Positions 56,335 through 64,000 of a stretch of 64,000 bases of DNA are shown in pieces. A program made the position numbers and the translations under genes. Below the pieces are notes generated by a model. It ran no database searches. It was not told the origin of the DNA and was given only the letters and a program-made list of their open reading frames with translations. Positions within the stretch are counted from its first letter, which is position 1. Each line of letters starts with the position of its first letter. Origin of the DNA: Acetobacter oryzifermentans (GTDB lineage: Bacteria > Pseudomonadota > Alphaproteobacteria > Acetobacterales > Acetobacteraceae); contig NZ_CP011120.1 of assembly GCF_001628715.1 (NCBI RefSeq), forward strand, positions 496,001 through 560,000, written 5' to 3'.

Positions 56335-57780
56335 GTGATTAAAAATTTTTTGGAGGCAAATGGCACCTATCTCGTTGAAATATTTACAAGTCGTAAAGTG
56401 CTGCGCTGTTTTTATGTTTTTTTTGCACTGATTACTGGAATGTTTTGCGTTATTTTAACGCCGCCTTTTCAGGTGGCGGATGAGCCTGCCCATTTTATGC
56501 GGGTTTTGGAAATTGCGGATAATGAGCTGGTTGGCGTCAAATATTCTCGTCTAGCAAGCGGCACCATGCTTTCGCAGTCCGTGCCCGTGCTTGAGGGTAT
56601 TTTTGATAAGCTGGCTCTTTCACATCAAAGCAAGGTCACACCGGAAATGCTAGCTCAGGCCATGGCCGTGCCTTGGTCTGGCAACAAGGTTTCTGTTGGG
56701 TTGTCCAACACCGTTATTTATCCGCCTACCTCCTATATAGGGGCCGTAGGAGGGGTGTGGTGGGCACGCTTTTTACATTCAAGTTTGCTGGGTACGTTTT
56801 ACCTTGCCCGTGTAGGTAATCTGCTTGCAGATATGGCAGTAAGTGTGCTGGCACTTTATTTGATGCCACAGACAGGCATTTTTCTGCTGGTTATTTTGGC
56901 GCTGCCCATGAGCATAAGCCTTATGAGTTCCTGTTCGCAGGATGGCATGGTGCTGGCACTTGCGGCGCTGGGTATTGCATGCTCGTTGAATGGATTACGG
57001 CAAAGCGCTGTTTGGCAAAAATACATTCTGGCCTGTTTGGGGGGGCTGGCTTTTGGATGCGTGGCCGCCGCCAAAGCACCTTATCTTGTTATGGCATGTG
57101 TGCCTGTCCTCTTTATGAACAGGGATAATGTTAAATATGTTATCACATCATGTGCCATGAGTGTGGGTGTTTTTTCTATCTGGGTTGAATGTGGAATCCG
57201 CCCGGTTCTGACAGAACTTGCACCGCAAGGCGCTTCTGCGGCTGGGCAGCTTTCTTTCATACGCGAGCACCCCATCCTGCTGGTAGAAAGTATTTTTAAC
57301 AGTTTGGAAACATACGGGAACTATCTGGTTAATCAGGCTATTGGCGTGCTTGGCTGGCTGGATTTGCCGCTTTCTTCTGGAATGTACAGATTTGCCACTA
57401 TTTTGCTGGGCTGCACTTTTGCTCTCCCTTTTTTGTGCATGAGGTCTCTGAAAACCCGAGAGAAAGCAGCCGTGCGAGTGTGCGGTTTGGTGCTGATCAT
57501 GTTGGCTGCGGTCGCAGGTATCTTTATGGCATTGTATGTGACATGGACACCTGTAGGAAAAAATATTGTTGATGGCGTGCAGGGAAGATATTTTTTGCCC
57601 ATTGTTATGCTGGGTACACTTTATCCCTTTTTGTGGAAGCAGTATGAAATGTCTGAAGATATTCAGCATTCAAAAAAACATGATGTCATAGCAAATATTT
57701 TTGCAAACTGTTTTGTTGTGGCGTTTATGGTCTGCTGTTATGCGGCTGTGTGTCAGGCTCTTTCCTACAGGTATTGGTGA
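56335..57780 (+). CDS. DUF2142-family membrane protein
   Basis: A 481-residue membrane protein with about 11 hydrophobic segments. The first extracytoplasmic loop contains TPPFQVADEPAHFMRVLEIA, the signature of the DUF2142 family, thought to be GT-C-type glycosyltransferases. It starts at GTG 56335 with GGGGA ten bases upstream. Its partners downstream are a YfhO-like protein and a GT2 enzyme in the same direction, so it probably takes part in lipid-linked sugar transfer to an envelope polymer or protein. The base composition is lower in GC than the core genes to the left. Confidence 0.82.
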   Translation: MIKNFLEANGTYLVEIFTSRKVLRCFYVFFALITGMFCVILTPPFQVADEPAHFMRVLEIADNELVGVKYSRLASGTMLSQSVPVLEGIFDKLALSHQSKVTPEMLAQAMAVPWSGNKVSVGLSNTVIYPPTSYIGAVGGVWWARFLHSSLLGTFYLARVGNLLADMAVSVLALYLMPQTGIFLLVILALPMSISLMSSCSQDGMVLALAALGIACSLNGLRQSAVWQKYILACLGGLAFGCVAAAKAPYLVMACVPVLFMNRDNVKYVITSCAMSVGVFSIWVECGIRPVLTELAPQGASAAGQLSFIREHPILLVESIFNSLETYGNYLVNQAIGVLGWLDLPLSSGMYRFATILLGCTFALPFLCMRSLKTREKAAVRVCGLVLIMLAAVAGIFMALYVTWTPVGKNIVDGVQGRYFLPIVMLGTLYPFLWKQYEMSEDIQHSKKHDVIANIFANCFVVAFMVCCYAAVCQALSYRYW

Positions 57781-57857
57781 ATATCATGCAGATGCACCAT
57801 TTGCATGAAAACGCATGATTTGTAATTTTCTATAATTTATAAAAACCAGGTATATTC

Positions 57858-60506
57858 ATGAATATTCGTGCCAGCTATTCCATTGCAATCATTATCGCAA
57901 TTCCGATCTTTATTCATTTTCTGGGTCTGTTGAACATCTTATCTTCAGATCCGTTACAGATTTACCTGAATTTCGGAGGAGAGCATTCCGCAATTCTGGA
58001 TGGAAGCCCTGGCTGGGTTGATCCAAATGCAGGCGCAACAACGCAAGCGCTTGGGCATGAAGCCGCGCGGCAATGGTTGTCTGGCCATATTCCGTGGTGG
58101 GAGCGTTTTTCTGGCATGGGGTTGCCTCTTGCGGCAGAAATGCAAAATTCTGCATTGTTTTTCCCGTTTGTTCTCCTGCTGATCTTTGCAAACGGTGTTC
58201 TTTATTTAAAAATTGCAATGCAGATTATGTCCGGCCTGTTCATGCTGGGTTTTTTGTATGAAATGCGCCTTTCCCGGCTTACGGCTCTTACGGGCGCCAT
58301 ATTGATTGAACTGAGCGGAACACTTGCTTGGTTTGCGCATGGGCCCATTATGCCGCTCCCCTTTCTGCCGCTGCTGGCATGGGGGGTGTGGCGGAGTTGT
58401 CAGCCAGACCTTAAAACCCGGCTTGGCGGCTGTTTTATAACAGCACTGGCCATTGCGGGTTCTCTTTACGCCGGTTTTCCCGAAACAGCGTTTATGAGCG
58501 GCCTGCTAGTACTGTGCATTGCAATATGGCGGGTATGCACCTTGCGTGGCAAATGGTTGCAAGGTGCGTTGCCTATTGGGGTTGGCGGCATACTGGGGCT
58601 GTTTTTAAGTGCTCCTGCGGTTGTGCCTTTTCTTAGCCTGTTGCGCATTGGTTTTCTGGGCCAGAACACCAATTATCATGATGCGCATATGTTGGCGGCA
58701 AACCCTGCGCAAACCCTGTTTCCGTATCTTTTTGGCCCACCATTATATGCACTTTCTGCCGGAGGAGGTTCCGTAGCCGTTGATGTTTGGTGGCACACCG
58801 GAGGATATTGTGACATCGCGCTGATTTTTGCGGGCTGTGTAGGATTGTTCATGGCTTTCTCACGCGGGACTTCTTTCCGTGGGTTGCGCTTTGTGCTGGG
58901 GGGCTATTTGCTTCTTTCGGGGTTAAAAGCTGTAGGGTTTATACCTGTCAGCCGTCTTATAGACGTTATTCCCGGTATCAAGCAGACAATGTTTTACGTC
59001 TATATTGCACCGGGATGGTGGTTTGCTCTTACGTTACTGTCCTGCATGCTGCTTGATGATTTGAATACATCAAACCAACATTCGGGCCGTAAATCTATAA
59101 AGTTTGCTTTGGCTGGCACCCTTGTTGGCAGCGTTATATGCCTTTTTAAAGCGCGCCCACATATTATGGATTTTTATAATCACCCTGGGTACAAATGGTA
59201 TCTGGGTTTATCTTTGATATGGGCAACCCTTGTGCTTACGGTATTAAGTGTTTCATTACTTGGTAAGCGTAAACATACTGTGGTTGCAGCACTTGTCGTA
59301 AATGCAGCGGTGTTGTTTTTTATACCCACCTTAACAGGCGTGCGTCCGGCACCGGTGGATACAGATGCTCTATCCTTGCTCAAACAGCTCACCACGCAAA
59401 AACGTCTTGTAAGTTTTGGCGTGTTTCCGCCCAATTATGGTGCGTTTTTTGGTATTCCCACCATAAACTACAATTTTCTGCCTTTGCCAGAGCGTTTTGC
59501 CGCGCAGATGGATCAGCACGTATGCCCTCATTATGATCATACAGCGTTCTTTTCCATTGGGTTGGGAAAGTTTTGTAGCGGAGATACCGAAGGTCTGACT
59601 TATGCAGGGTGGCAGGCGCCTTCTGTGTCTTTTCAGGATGGGCTTGCCTGGTTGCAGCAACATAATACCGGGGTCATCATGTATCCGGCAAATCTGCAAT
59701 TCTGGCATGATCGGATCGGCACGCGCATTCCTGCACAGGCCAACAGTTATCAAAACCTTGGTGGCACTCCGGTTTCGGGTGTTTTTTCTCATCCTGAACT
59801 TGCGGGCGCAACGTTACGGCGTGTTGGTACAGGTTTGGGAACATACAATGGGGCTGCAAAAGGTGTGTGGCATATCAAATTATGCAGCAAAGAAAACTGC
59901 ACTATAGCTGATGGAAAGCTTGAATATGCTGCCGATAACCTTGTTACATGGTTGAACTTGTCTACCCCACTTACGATTGAAGCAAACCAAACCCAACTGA
60001 CATATTCCATTTGGAGCGATGCACCAGCCCAACCAGCAGCGATAGCCCTGTGGCCGGGAGAGGGCGGTAAGCCGATGCCGTTACTGACATTGGATATTGA
60101 TCTGCCCAGAAGCTCCAATACCCGGCAACTCCTTAATAACGGCCATGTTGTTATTGAGGATCTTTCTGGCACAATGCCTTATTATCATGCAGATAATTGT
60201 GTTGTTACTTTTAAAGACTACACGCACGTCCATGCGGAGTGTGACAAACCGGGAAATCTTTTCCGTAACGAATTTTATGACGAAGGCTGGACTGCGGTTG
60301 TAAATGGCAGACCAGTGCAGTTGGTTCCGGCGGCAGATCAGGTACAGCAAAGCATCCGTTTGGGCACCGGGCATTTTGATATTGCGTATGACTATGCTCC
60401 GCAGCATGCACGGCTTATTTTTATACTTTTTACAGTAGGTCTGGTGGGCAGCGCAGTGGTGGGTATGATGGCCTGCAAACCGCGTAAAACGGTAGCAGAA
60501 GCCTGA
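57858..60506 (+). CDS. YfhO-like membrane protein (putative GT-C glycosyltransferase)
   Basis: An 882-residue protein with about 12 to 13 membrane segments in its first 500 residues and a large extracytoplasmic C-terminal domain closed by a last membrane helix. The loop after helix 1 has GGEHSAILDGSPGWVDPNAG, and the end reads NEFYDEGWTAVVNGRPVQLV with a last TM segment, the layout of YfhO proteins. In Bacillus, YfhO works with the GT2 protein CsbB to place sugars from a polyprenyl carrier on a wall polymer. Here a GT2 gene follows 107 bases downstream, the same pairing. The acceptor is unknown. Confidence 0.8.
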   Translation: MNIRASYSIAIIIAIPIFIHFLGLLNILSSDPLQIYLNFGGEHSAILDGSPGWVDPNAGATTQALGHEAARQWLSGHIPWWERFSGMGLPLAAEMQNSALFFPFVLLLIFANGVLYLKIAMQIMSGLFMLGFLYEMRLSRLTALTGAILIELSGTLAWFAHGPIMPLPFLPLLAWGVWRSCQPDLKTRLGGCFITALAIAGSLYAGFPETAFMSGLLVLCIAIWRVCTLRGKWLQGALPIGVGGILGLFLSAPAVVPFLSLLRIGFLGQNTNYHDAHMLAANPAQTLFPYLFGPPLYALSAGGGSVAVDVWWHTGGYCDIALIFAGCVGLFMAFSRGTSFRGLRFVLGGYLLLSGLKAVGFIPVSRLIDVIPGIKQTMFYVYIAPGWWFALTLLSCMLLDDLNTSNQHSGRKSIKFALAGTLVGSVICLFKARPHIMDFYNHPGYKWYLGLSLIWATLVLTVLSVSLLGKRKHTVVAALVVNAAVLFFIPTLTGVRPAPVDTDALSLLKQLTTQKRLVSFGVFPPNYGAFFGIPTINYNFLPLPERFAAQMDQHVCPHYDHTAFFSIGLGKFCSGDTEGLTYAGWQAPSVSFQDGLAWLQQHNTGVIMYPANLQFWHDRIGTRIPAQANSYQNLGGTPVSGVFSHPELAGATLRRVGTGLGTYNGAAKGVWHIKLCSKENCTIADGKLEYAADNLVTWLNLSTPLTIEANQTQLTYSIWSDAPAQPAAIALWPGEGGKPMPLLTLDIDLPRSSNTRQLLNNGHVVIEDLSGTMPYYHADNCVVTFKDYTHVHAECDKPGNLFRNEFYDEGWTAVVNGRPVQLVPAADQVQQSIRLGTGHFDIAYDYAPQHARLIFILFTVGLVGSAVVGMMACKPRKTVAEA

Positions 60507-60613
60507 TATTTGTCTTGGTTATGAAATTATGCAAAAACATGACGCCTTTGCATACTCTTTACATGCTATATAGCACTGCATGTGTATGATTGGTCTTGAG
60601 GGTTTTGATATAA

Positions 60614-61588
60614 ATGTCTGTGCAGTCAGATTTTTTTTTCCAATCAGAAGCTCAGGGTCAAAAACTGCGCATTGCTGTGCTTATCCCCTGTTATAATGAG
60701 GAAGTCACGATCGGGCAGGTTATCAGCGAATTTCAGGCTGCTCTCCCAGATGCCCGGATTTACGTTTACGATAACAATTCAAAGGATAACACTGTCGCCA
60801 TAGCGCGGCAGCACGGTGCTGTTGTCCGTCAGGAAAGGCGGCAGGGCAAAGGCAATGTTATCCGCAGAATGTTTGCTGATATCAATGCCGATTTTTATGT
60901 GCTGGTAGATGGTGACGCCACGTATGAAGCTGCGGCTGCATCCCAGATGGTGCAACTTGCCTATGATCAATCTCTGGATATGGTAACGGGGTTACGTGTT
61001 TCAGACAGACAGGCGGCTTATCGCTTCGGGCACATTCTGGGTAATAGGGTGCTTACAAATCTGGTGCGGATTATGTTCGGGCAGGGCGTTAAGGATATGC
61101 TGTCCGGGTACCGTGTTTTTTCCAATCGGTTTGTAAAATCCTTTCCCGCCCTTTCAAGCGGGTTTGAAACCGAAACCGAGTTTACGGTACACGCTCTTAA
61201 ATTGTGTATGCCTGTAGGGGAAGTGGAAACAGCTTATATTGAGCGTCCGGAAGGCTCCACTTCCAAACTCAATACATATCGCGATGGTGTGCGTATATTA
61301 TTTACAATAATCAGCCTTGTGCGGTGCGAACGGCCTTTGCTGTTTTTTGGTGTTTTTTCTCTTCTCTTTTTTATGTTGGGCATGACGCTGGGTATCCCGG
61401 TCGTGCTGGAATTTATTAAAACCGGTTATGTGCCACGCTTGCCAACAGCGCTTTTGGCAACAGGGTTCGAGCTTCTGTCTGCTCTTTCCCTCGTTTGTGG
61501 GCTTATTCTGGATAGTATCGCGTTGGATCGTTTGGAAAAACGCCGGTTGAGTTATCTTTCCTACTCTCTCCCAATGCAAAGCCAGTAG
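60614..61588 (+). CDS. GT2 polyprenyl-phosphate glycosyltransferase with C-terminal membrane hairpin
   Basis: A 324-residue protein with a DPM1/GtrB/CsbB-type GT2 domain: IAVLIPCYNEEVTIGQVISE near residue 20, VLVDGDATYE as the DxD-type metal site near 100, and VKDMLSGYRVFSNRFVKSFP. Two hydrophobic segments at the C-terminus (about 240-265 and 275-300) would anchor it to the membrane. It likely moves a sugar from a nucleotide donor to undecaprenyl phosphate. As third gene after the DUF2142 and YfhO-like genes it is the obvious donor-making component of that module. GAGGG precedes the ATG by about ten bases. Confidence 0.88.
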   Translation: MSVQSDFFFQSEAQGQKLRIAVLIPCYNEEVTIGQVISEFQAALPDARIYVYDNNSKDNTVAIARQHGAVVRQERRQGKGNVIRRMFADINADFYVLVDGDATYEAAAASQMVQLAYDQSLDMVTGLRVSDRQAAYRFGHILGNRVLTNLVRIMFGQGVKDMLSGYRVFSNRFVKSFPALSSGFETETEFTVHALKLCMPVGEVETAYIERPEGSTSKLNTYRDGVRILFTIISLVRCERPLLFFGVFSLLFFMLGMTLGIPVVLEFIKTGYVPRLPTALLATGFELLSALSLVCGLILDSIALDRLEKRRLSYLSYSLPMQSQ

Positions 61589-61660
61589 GTTTTTCTTACG
61601 TAAATATGGCGTTTTGCAATGGGGAGGGTAGGGTATATTCAGCTCTGTAAAGGGATTTTT

Positions 61661-62197
61661 TTACCCGTTGGCCTTGCCGGTTGCGGGGTGATCTGCCGGA
61701 ACAGGGAATATCCGATCATACACCATGTTAAACACAAAAGCGTAAACCAGATAAAACACGGCAATAGACATGCTGAGCGAAAACGCCGTGAGCACACTTT
61801 CATGTAGGTACCAGGCAATGGCGGGCAGCAGCACAACCTGCAACCCGGCTTCAAACAGCAGCGTATGCACAACACGCACGCCCACGGTTTTGTGGGTGGT
61901 GGCATAAAGCCGCGCCATCACCCGGTCAAAAACCACGTTGTAAAGATAGTTCCATATTGTAGCGGTTATGGCGCTGCCTATGCCGATCATCCCCATAGAG
62001 GATTCGTGCAGCCCAAACAGCGTGCTGCCGGTGGGGATAACAATGGCCAGTGCAATAAGCTCAAACAGCAATACGTGGCGCACACGGTCTGCCGTGCCGC
62101 GCGTGCCCACAGCAGGGGCATTTTGTGCAGCATGATGATCTGCCATGGTAGAGGAGGCCGGAGCGGCCTGAAGGGAACTGAATGTTTGCGTTGACAT
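61661..62197 (-). CDS. PACE-family efflux transporter
   Basis: A 178-residue membrane protein made of two related pairs of helices (bacterial transmembrane pair domains): the first with LLFELIALAIVIPTGSTLFG, the second with LFEAGLQVVLLPAIAWYLHE, each with a conserved glutamate in its first helix and the linking WNYLYNVVFDRVMAR and VYAFVFNMVYDRIFP signatures. Relatives (AceI-like) export chlorhexidine, polyamines and other cationic compounds. The N-terminal 40 residues are a hydrophilic extension. ATG 62197 is chosen; an upstream TTG at 62206 is possible. It is divergent from the LysR gene with only 62 bases between. Confidence 0.9.
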   Translation of the reverse strand: MSTQTFSSLQAAPASSTMADHHAAQNAPAVGTRGTADRVRHVLLFELIALAIVIPTGSTLFGLHESSMGMIGIGSAITATIWNYLYNVVFDRVMARLYATTHKTVGVRVVHTLLFEAGLQVVLLPAIAWYLHESVLTAFSLSMSIAVFYLVYAFVFNMVYDRIFPVPADHPATGKANG

Positions 62198-62259
62198 GCC
62201 GCGCAATCTATCGTCATCACGGCTAAAGGAAAGATAAGAACCATCAGGAAAACAGATGG

Positions 62260-63171
62260 ATGAATGTCTCGCTCGAACAGCTTGAAGCCTTTGTTGCCAC
62301 AGCGGATGCGGGCTCGTTTTCCGCAGCAGCCCGCCGTTTGGGGCGTGCGCAATCTGCTATTAGTACGCATGTGGCCAATCTGGAGGTGGATCTGGGGCTG
62401 GAATTATTCCTACGCACCGGGCGCACACCTGTATTGACACCAGAAGGTGAACGCCTGCTGCGTGAGGCCCGCGTGGTGTTAGACCGGCGCGAGCACCTGA
62501 TAGGCGTGGCCCGATCTTTAGAAAATCAGGTTGAAAACCGGCTGGTTGTGGCAATAGATGAATTGTACCCCGAATACGCTCTGGGCCCGGTTTTTGCCGA
62601 ATTTGCCGAACACTTCCCCTATGTGGAAATGGAAATCCTTTTCCCGCTCATGGAGGATGTTGGCCAGCTTGTGCAGGAAGGGGCCGCGCATCTGGGGGTT
62701 ATGTGGCAGCAAACACGTATGCCGCCAGATCTGGCGTTTCGCACCATCGGGCGGGTGCCGCTTAAACTGGTATGTGGGCGCAACCACCCATTGGCAGCAT
62801 GCGGCCCCATAGCGTGGGAAGATCTTAAACGGTATCGGCAGATCATGGTGGCTGCCCGTGGGCAGGAGCGCGAACGCCAACACCTGCGCGTAGCGGGCGA
62901 GGTGTGGTGGGTAGAAAGCCACTGGGTCATTCTGGAGCTGGTGAAGCACAATATCGGTTGGTCATTTATTTCAGATCATATTTTAGCGGCCTCTCCCGCA
63001 GCACCAGATATTGTTACGCCCCCCTTGGCGTTTGATGCCGGAGATAGGCCCGTGCCGTTGGCTGTGGTGTGGCATCACAAACGGCCGCAAGGCGCGGCTG
63101 CGCGCTGGTTACGGCAACGCCTCTGTGCCTCGGAGTCTGTTTTGTATAAAGGGCCAAAGGCCAGTTCATAA
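62260..63171 (+). CDS. LysR-family transcriptional regulator
   Basis: A 303-residue regulator with the N-terminal helix-turn-helix MNVSLEQLEAFVATADAGSF, then AAARRLGRAQSAISTHVANL, and an effector domain from about residue 90 (VVAIDELYPEYALGPVFAEF). It is divergent from the PACE pump gene, the usual arrangement for LysR control of an efflux gene such as AceR/AceI, and lies 152 bases upstream of the amine dehydrogenase gene in the same direction. AGGA lies about 12 bases before the ATG. Which neighbour it controls, and its effector, cannot be decided from sequence. Confidence 0.88.
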   Translation: MNVSLEQLEAFVATADAGSFSAAARRLGRAQSAISTHVANLEVDLGLELFLRTGRTPVLTPEGERLLREARVVLDRREHLIGVARSLENQVENRLVVAIDELYPEYALGPVFAEFAEHFPYVEMEILFPLMEDVGQLVQEGAAHLGVMWQQTRMPPDLAFRTIGRVPLKLVCGRNHPLAACGPIAWEDLKRYRQIMVAARGQERERQHLRVAGEVWWVESHWVILELVKHNIGWSFISDHILAASPAAPDIVTPPLAFDAGDRPVPLAVVWHHKRPQGAAARWLRQRLCASESVLYKGPKASS

Positions 63172-63323
63172 AAGCATGATCAATTGTAATGGATTGATAT
63201 TTAATAAAATACAGCCGTTGTAACAAAACAACAATGCCACCTTAAAGCACATGTTTTGTCTTGCAGGCGAAATGAGAAACGCTATGATACCGAAACATTC
63301 CGGTATCGAGAGAAACAGTTCGC

Positions 63324-64000
63324 ATGTCTCTTCAAAAAGTCCGTCCCTCTCTGCTGCGCGCTCTTTTGGGCAGTGCAGCCATTCTGACCATGGGAGGAAC
63401 CGCCGCCAAGGCAGCGGAACCCGTATTACAGACCGAGCAGAGTGACGTTATTACCCTGCCAGCTTACTCCCCCCACACCATTTTGGTGGAAGATGCGGTT
63501 TACACCCACAACAAGGATGGCCGCGTTTATGTAGTGGATGCCGATTCCGGCAAACTGCTGGGCATGGTGCAGGCCGCCTATAACGCCAACATGGCGCTTA
63601 CGCCCGATGCCAAGCGCATTTATGTGGCAGAAACCACATGGGAACGCGGCAACCGTGGCGCACGGAACGATCTGCTGGCTGAATATGATGCCAACACGCT
63701 TAAGATCACATCCGATGAAAAACTGCCCGCCCGCGCACTGGTTACGCCTAAAAAGAACGACTTCGCGCTGAATGCCGATGGCTCTCGTTCCTACGTGTAT
63801 CAGATGAGCCCCAGCAACGCCGTGGAAGTGGTGGACAACACCGCCCATAAGGTGACGCAAACGGTAGAAATTCCCGGTTGCGCGCTGGTGTATCCGTGGG
63901 GCAACGCTGGCTTTTCCTCCCTATGTGCAGATGGCACGCTGGCCAATGTTAGCCTTGGGGCAGATGGCAAGGTGGGCATGATGCACACCGCACCGTTCTT
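63324..64000 (+). CDS. Amine dehydrogenase large subunit (N-terminal part)
   Basis: The first 225 codons of a gene cut by the right edge. A signal peptide is clear (MSLQKVRPSLLRALLGSAAI, cleavage near AKA-AEP). The mature part has repeated beta-propeller strands, for example VYTHNKDGRVYVVDADSGKL and VYVAETTWERG-type segments, and YVYQMSPSNAVEVVDNTAHK, closely matching the heavy chain of methylamine or aromatic amine dehydrogenase. The enzyme oxidises primary amines in the periplasm together with a small subunit carrying tryptophan tryptophylquinone; that subunit and its maturation genes should lie to the right. The ATG at 63324 has GAGAGA upstream. Confidence 0.85.
   Translation, partial: MSLQKVRPSLLRALLGSAAILTMGGTAAKAAEPVLQTEQSDVITLPAYSPHTILVEDAVYTHNKDGRVYVVDADSGKLLGMVQAAYNANMALTPDAKRIYVAETTWERGNRGARNDLLAEYDANTLKITSDEKLPARALVTPKKNDFALNADGSRSYVYQMSPSNAVEVVDNTAHKVTQTVEIPGCALVYPWGNAGFSSLCADGTLANVSLGADGKVGMMHTAPF

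Overview
The window is GC-rich alphaproteobacterial DNA, almost certainly from an acetic acid bacterium (family Acetobacteraceae, most likely Acetobacter). The evidence is an hpn hopanoid cluster with an embedded dxs, an aspartate 4-decarboxylase, paired Hint-domain proteins of a kind I associate with this family, a PACE efflux protein and an amine dehydrogenase. The assignment rests on recognising proteins, not on a database search. I saw no rRNA, tRNA, CRISPR array, transposase or phage gene.

Layout. 1-5.9 kb: hopanoid side-chain genes, with dxs-hpnM-hpnI-hpnJ leftward and hpnH divergent. 6-23.8 kb: mostly housekeeping and envelope genes (CorC-like protein, lytic transglycosylase, UDG-like protein, TPR protein with ispE, two SDR/membrane groups, MATE pump, KpsMT-type ABC exporter, prs with a phosphatase, a GT-C-like protein and small exported proteins). 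24-31.6 kb: small membrane proteins, a TonB-dependent receptor behind a Zur-like dyad, a divergent SDR/LysR pair and a Na+/H+ antiporter. 31.6-36.9 kb: a cobalamin riboswitch followed by a complete btuB-btuF-btuC-btuD import operon. 36.9-42.6 kb: a tightly packed leftward operon (sodium symporter, murQ, amino-sugar kinase, secreted GH20 hexosaminidase) that looks like an amino-sugar or peptidoglycan-fragment salvage route. 42.9-53.7 kb: an AT-rich LuxR-type regulator, a divergent Hint-domain protein and, 6 kb further on, a second Hint-domain paralogue. Stress and metabolic genes lie between them (photolyase, msrB, DUF4112, AI-2E family, aspD). 54-56 kb: dps, gpsA and bfd. 56.3-61.6 kb: DUF2142 protein, YfhO-like protein and GT2, a probable polyprenyl-phosphate-dependent glycosylation module. 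61.7-64 kb: PACE efflux protein, LysR regulator and the start of an amine dehydrogenase large subunit running off the right edge.

The most interesting parts are the pair of Hint-domain surface-type proteins with the AT-rich LuxR gene and its perfect dyads, the DUF2142/YfhO/GT2 module, the murQ operon with a sodium symporter in place of a PTS, and several operator-like palindromes next to metal-related genes (the TonB receptor, bfd and possibly dps). Many start codons were moved inward from the longest open frame on the basis of ribosome-binding sites, signal peptides or family N-termini; these choices are stated per gene.
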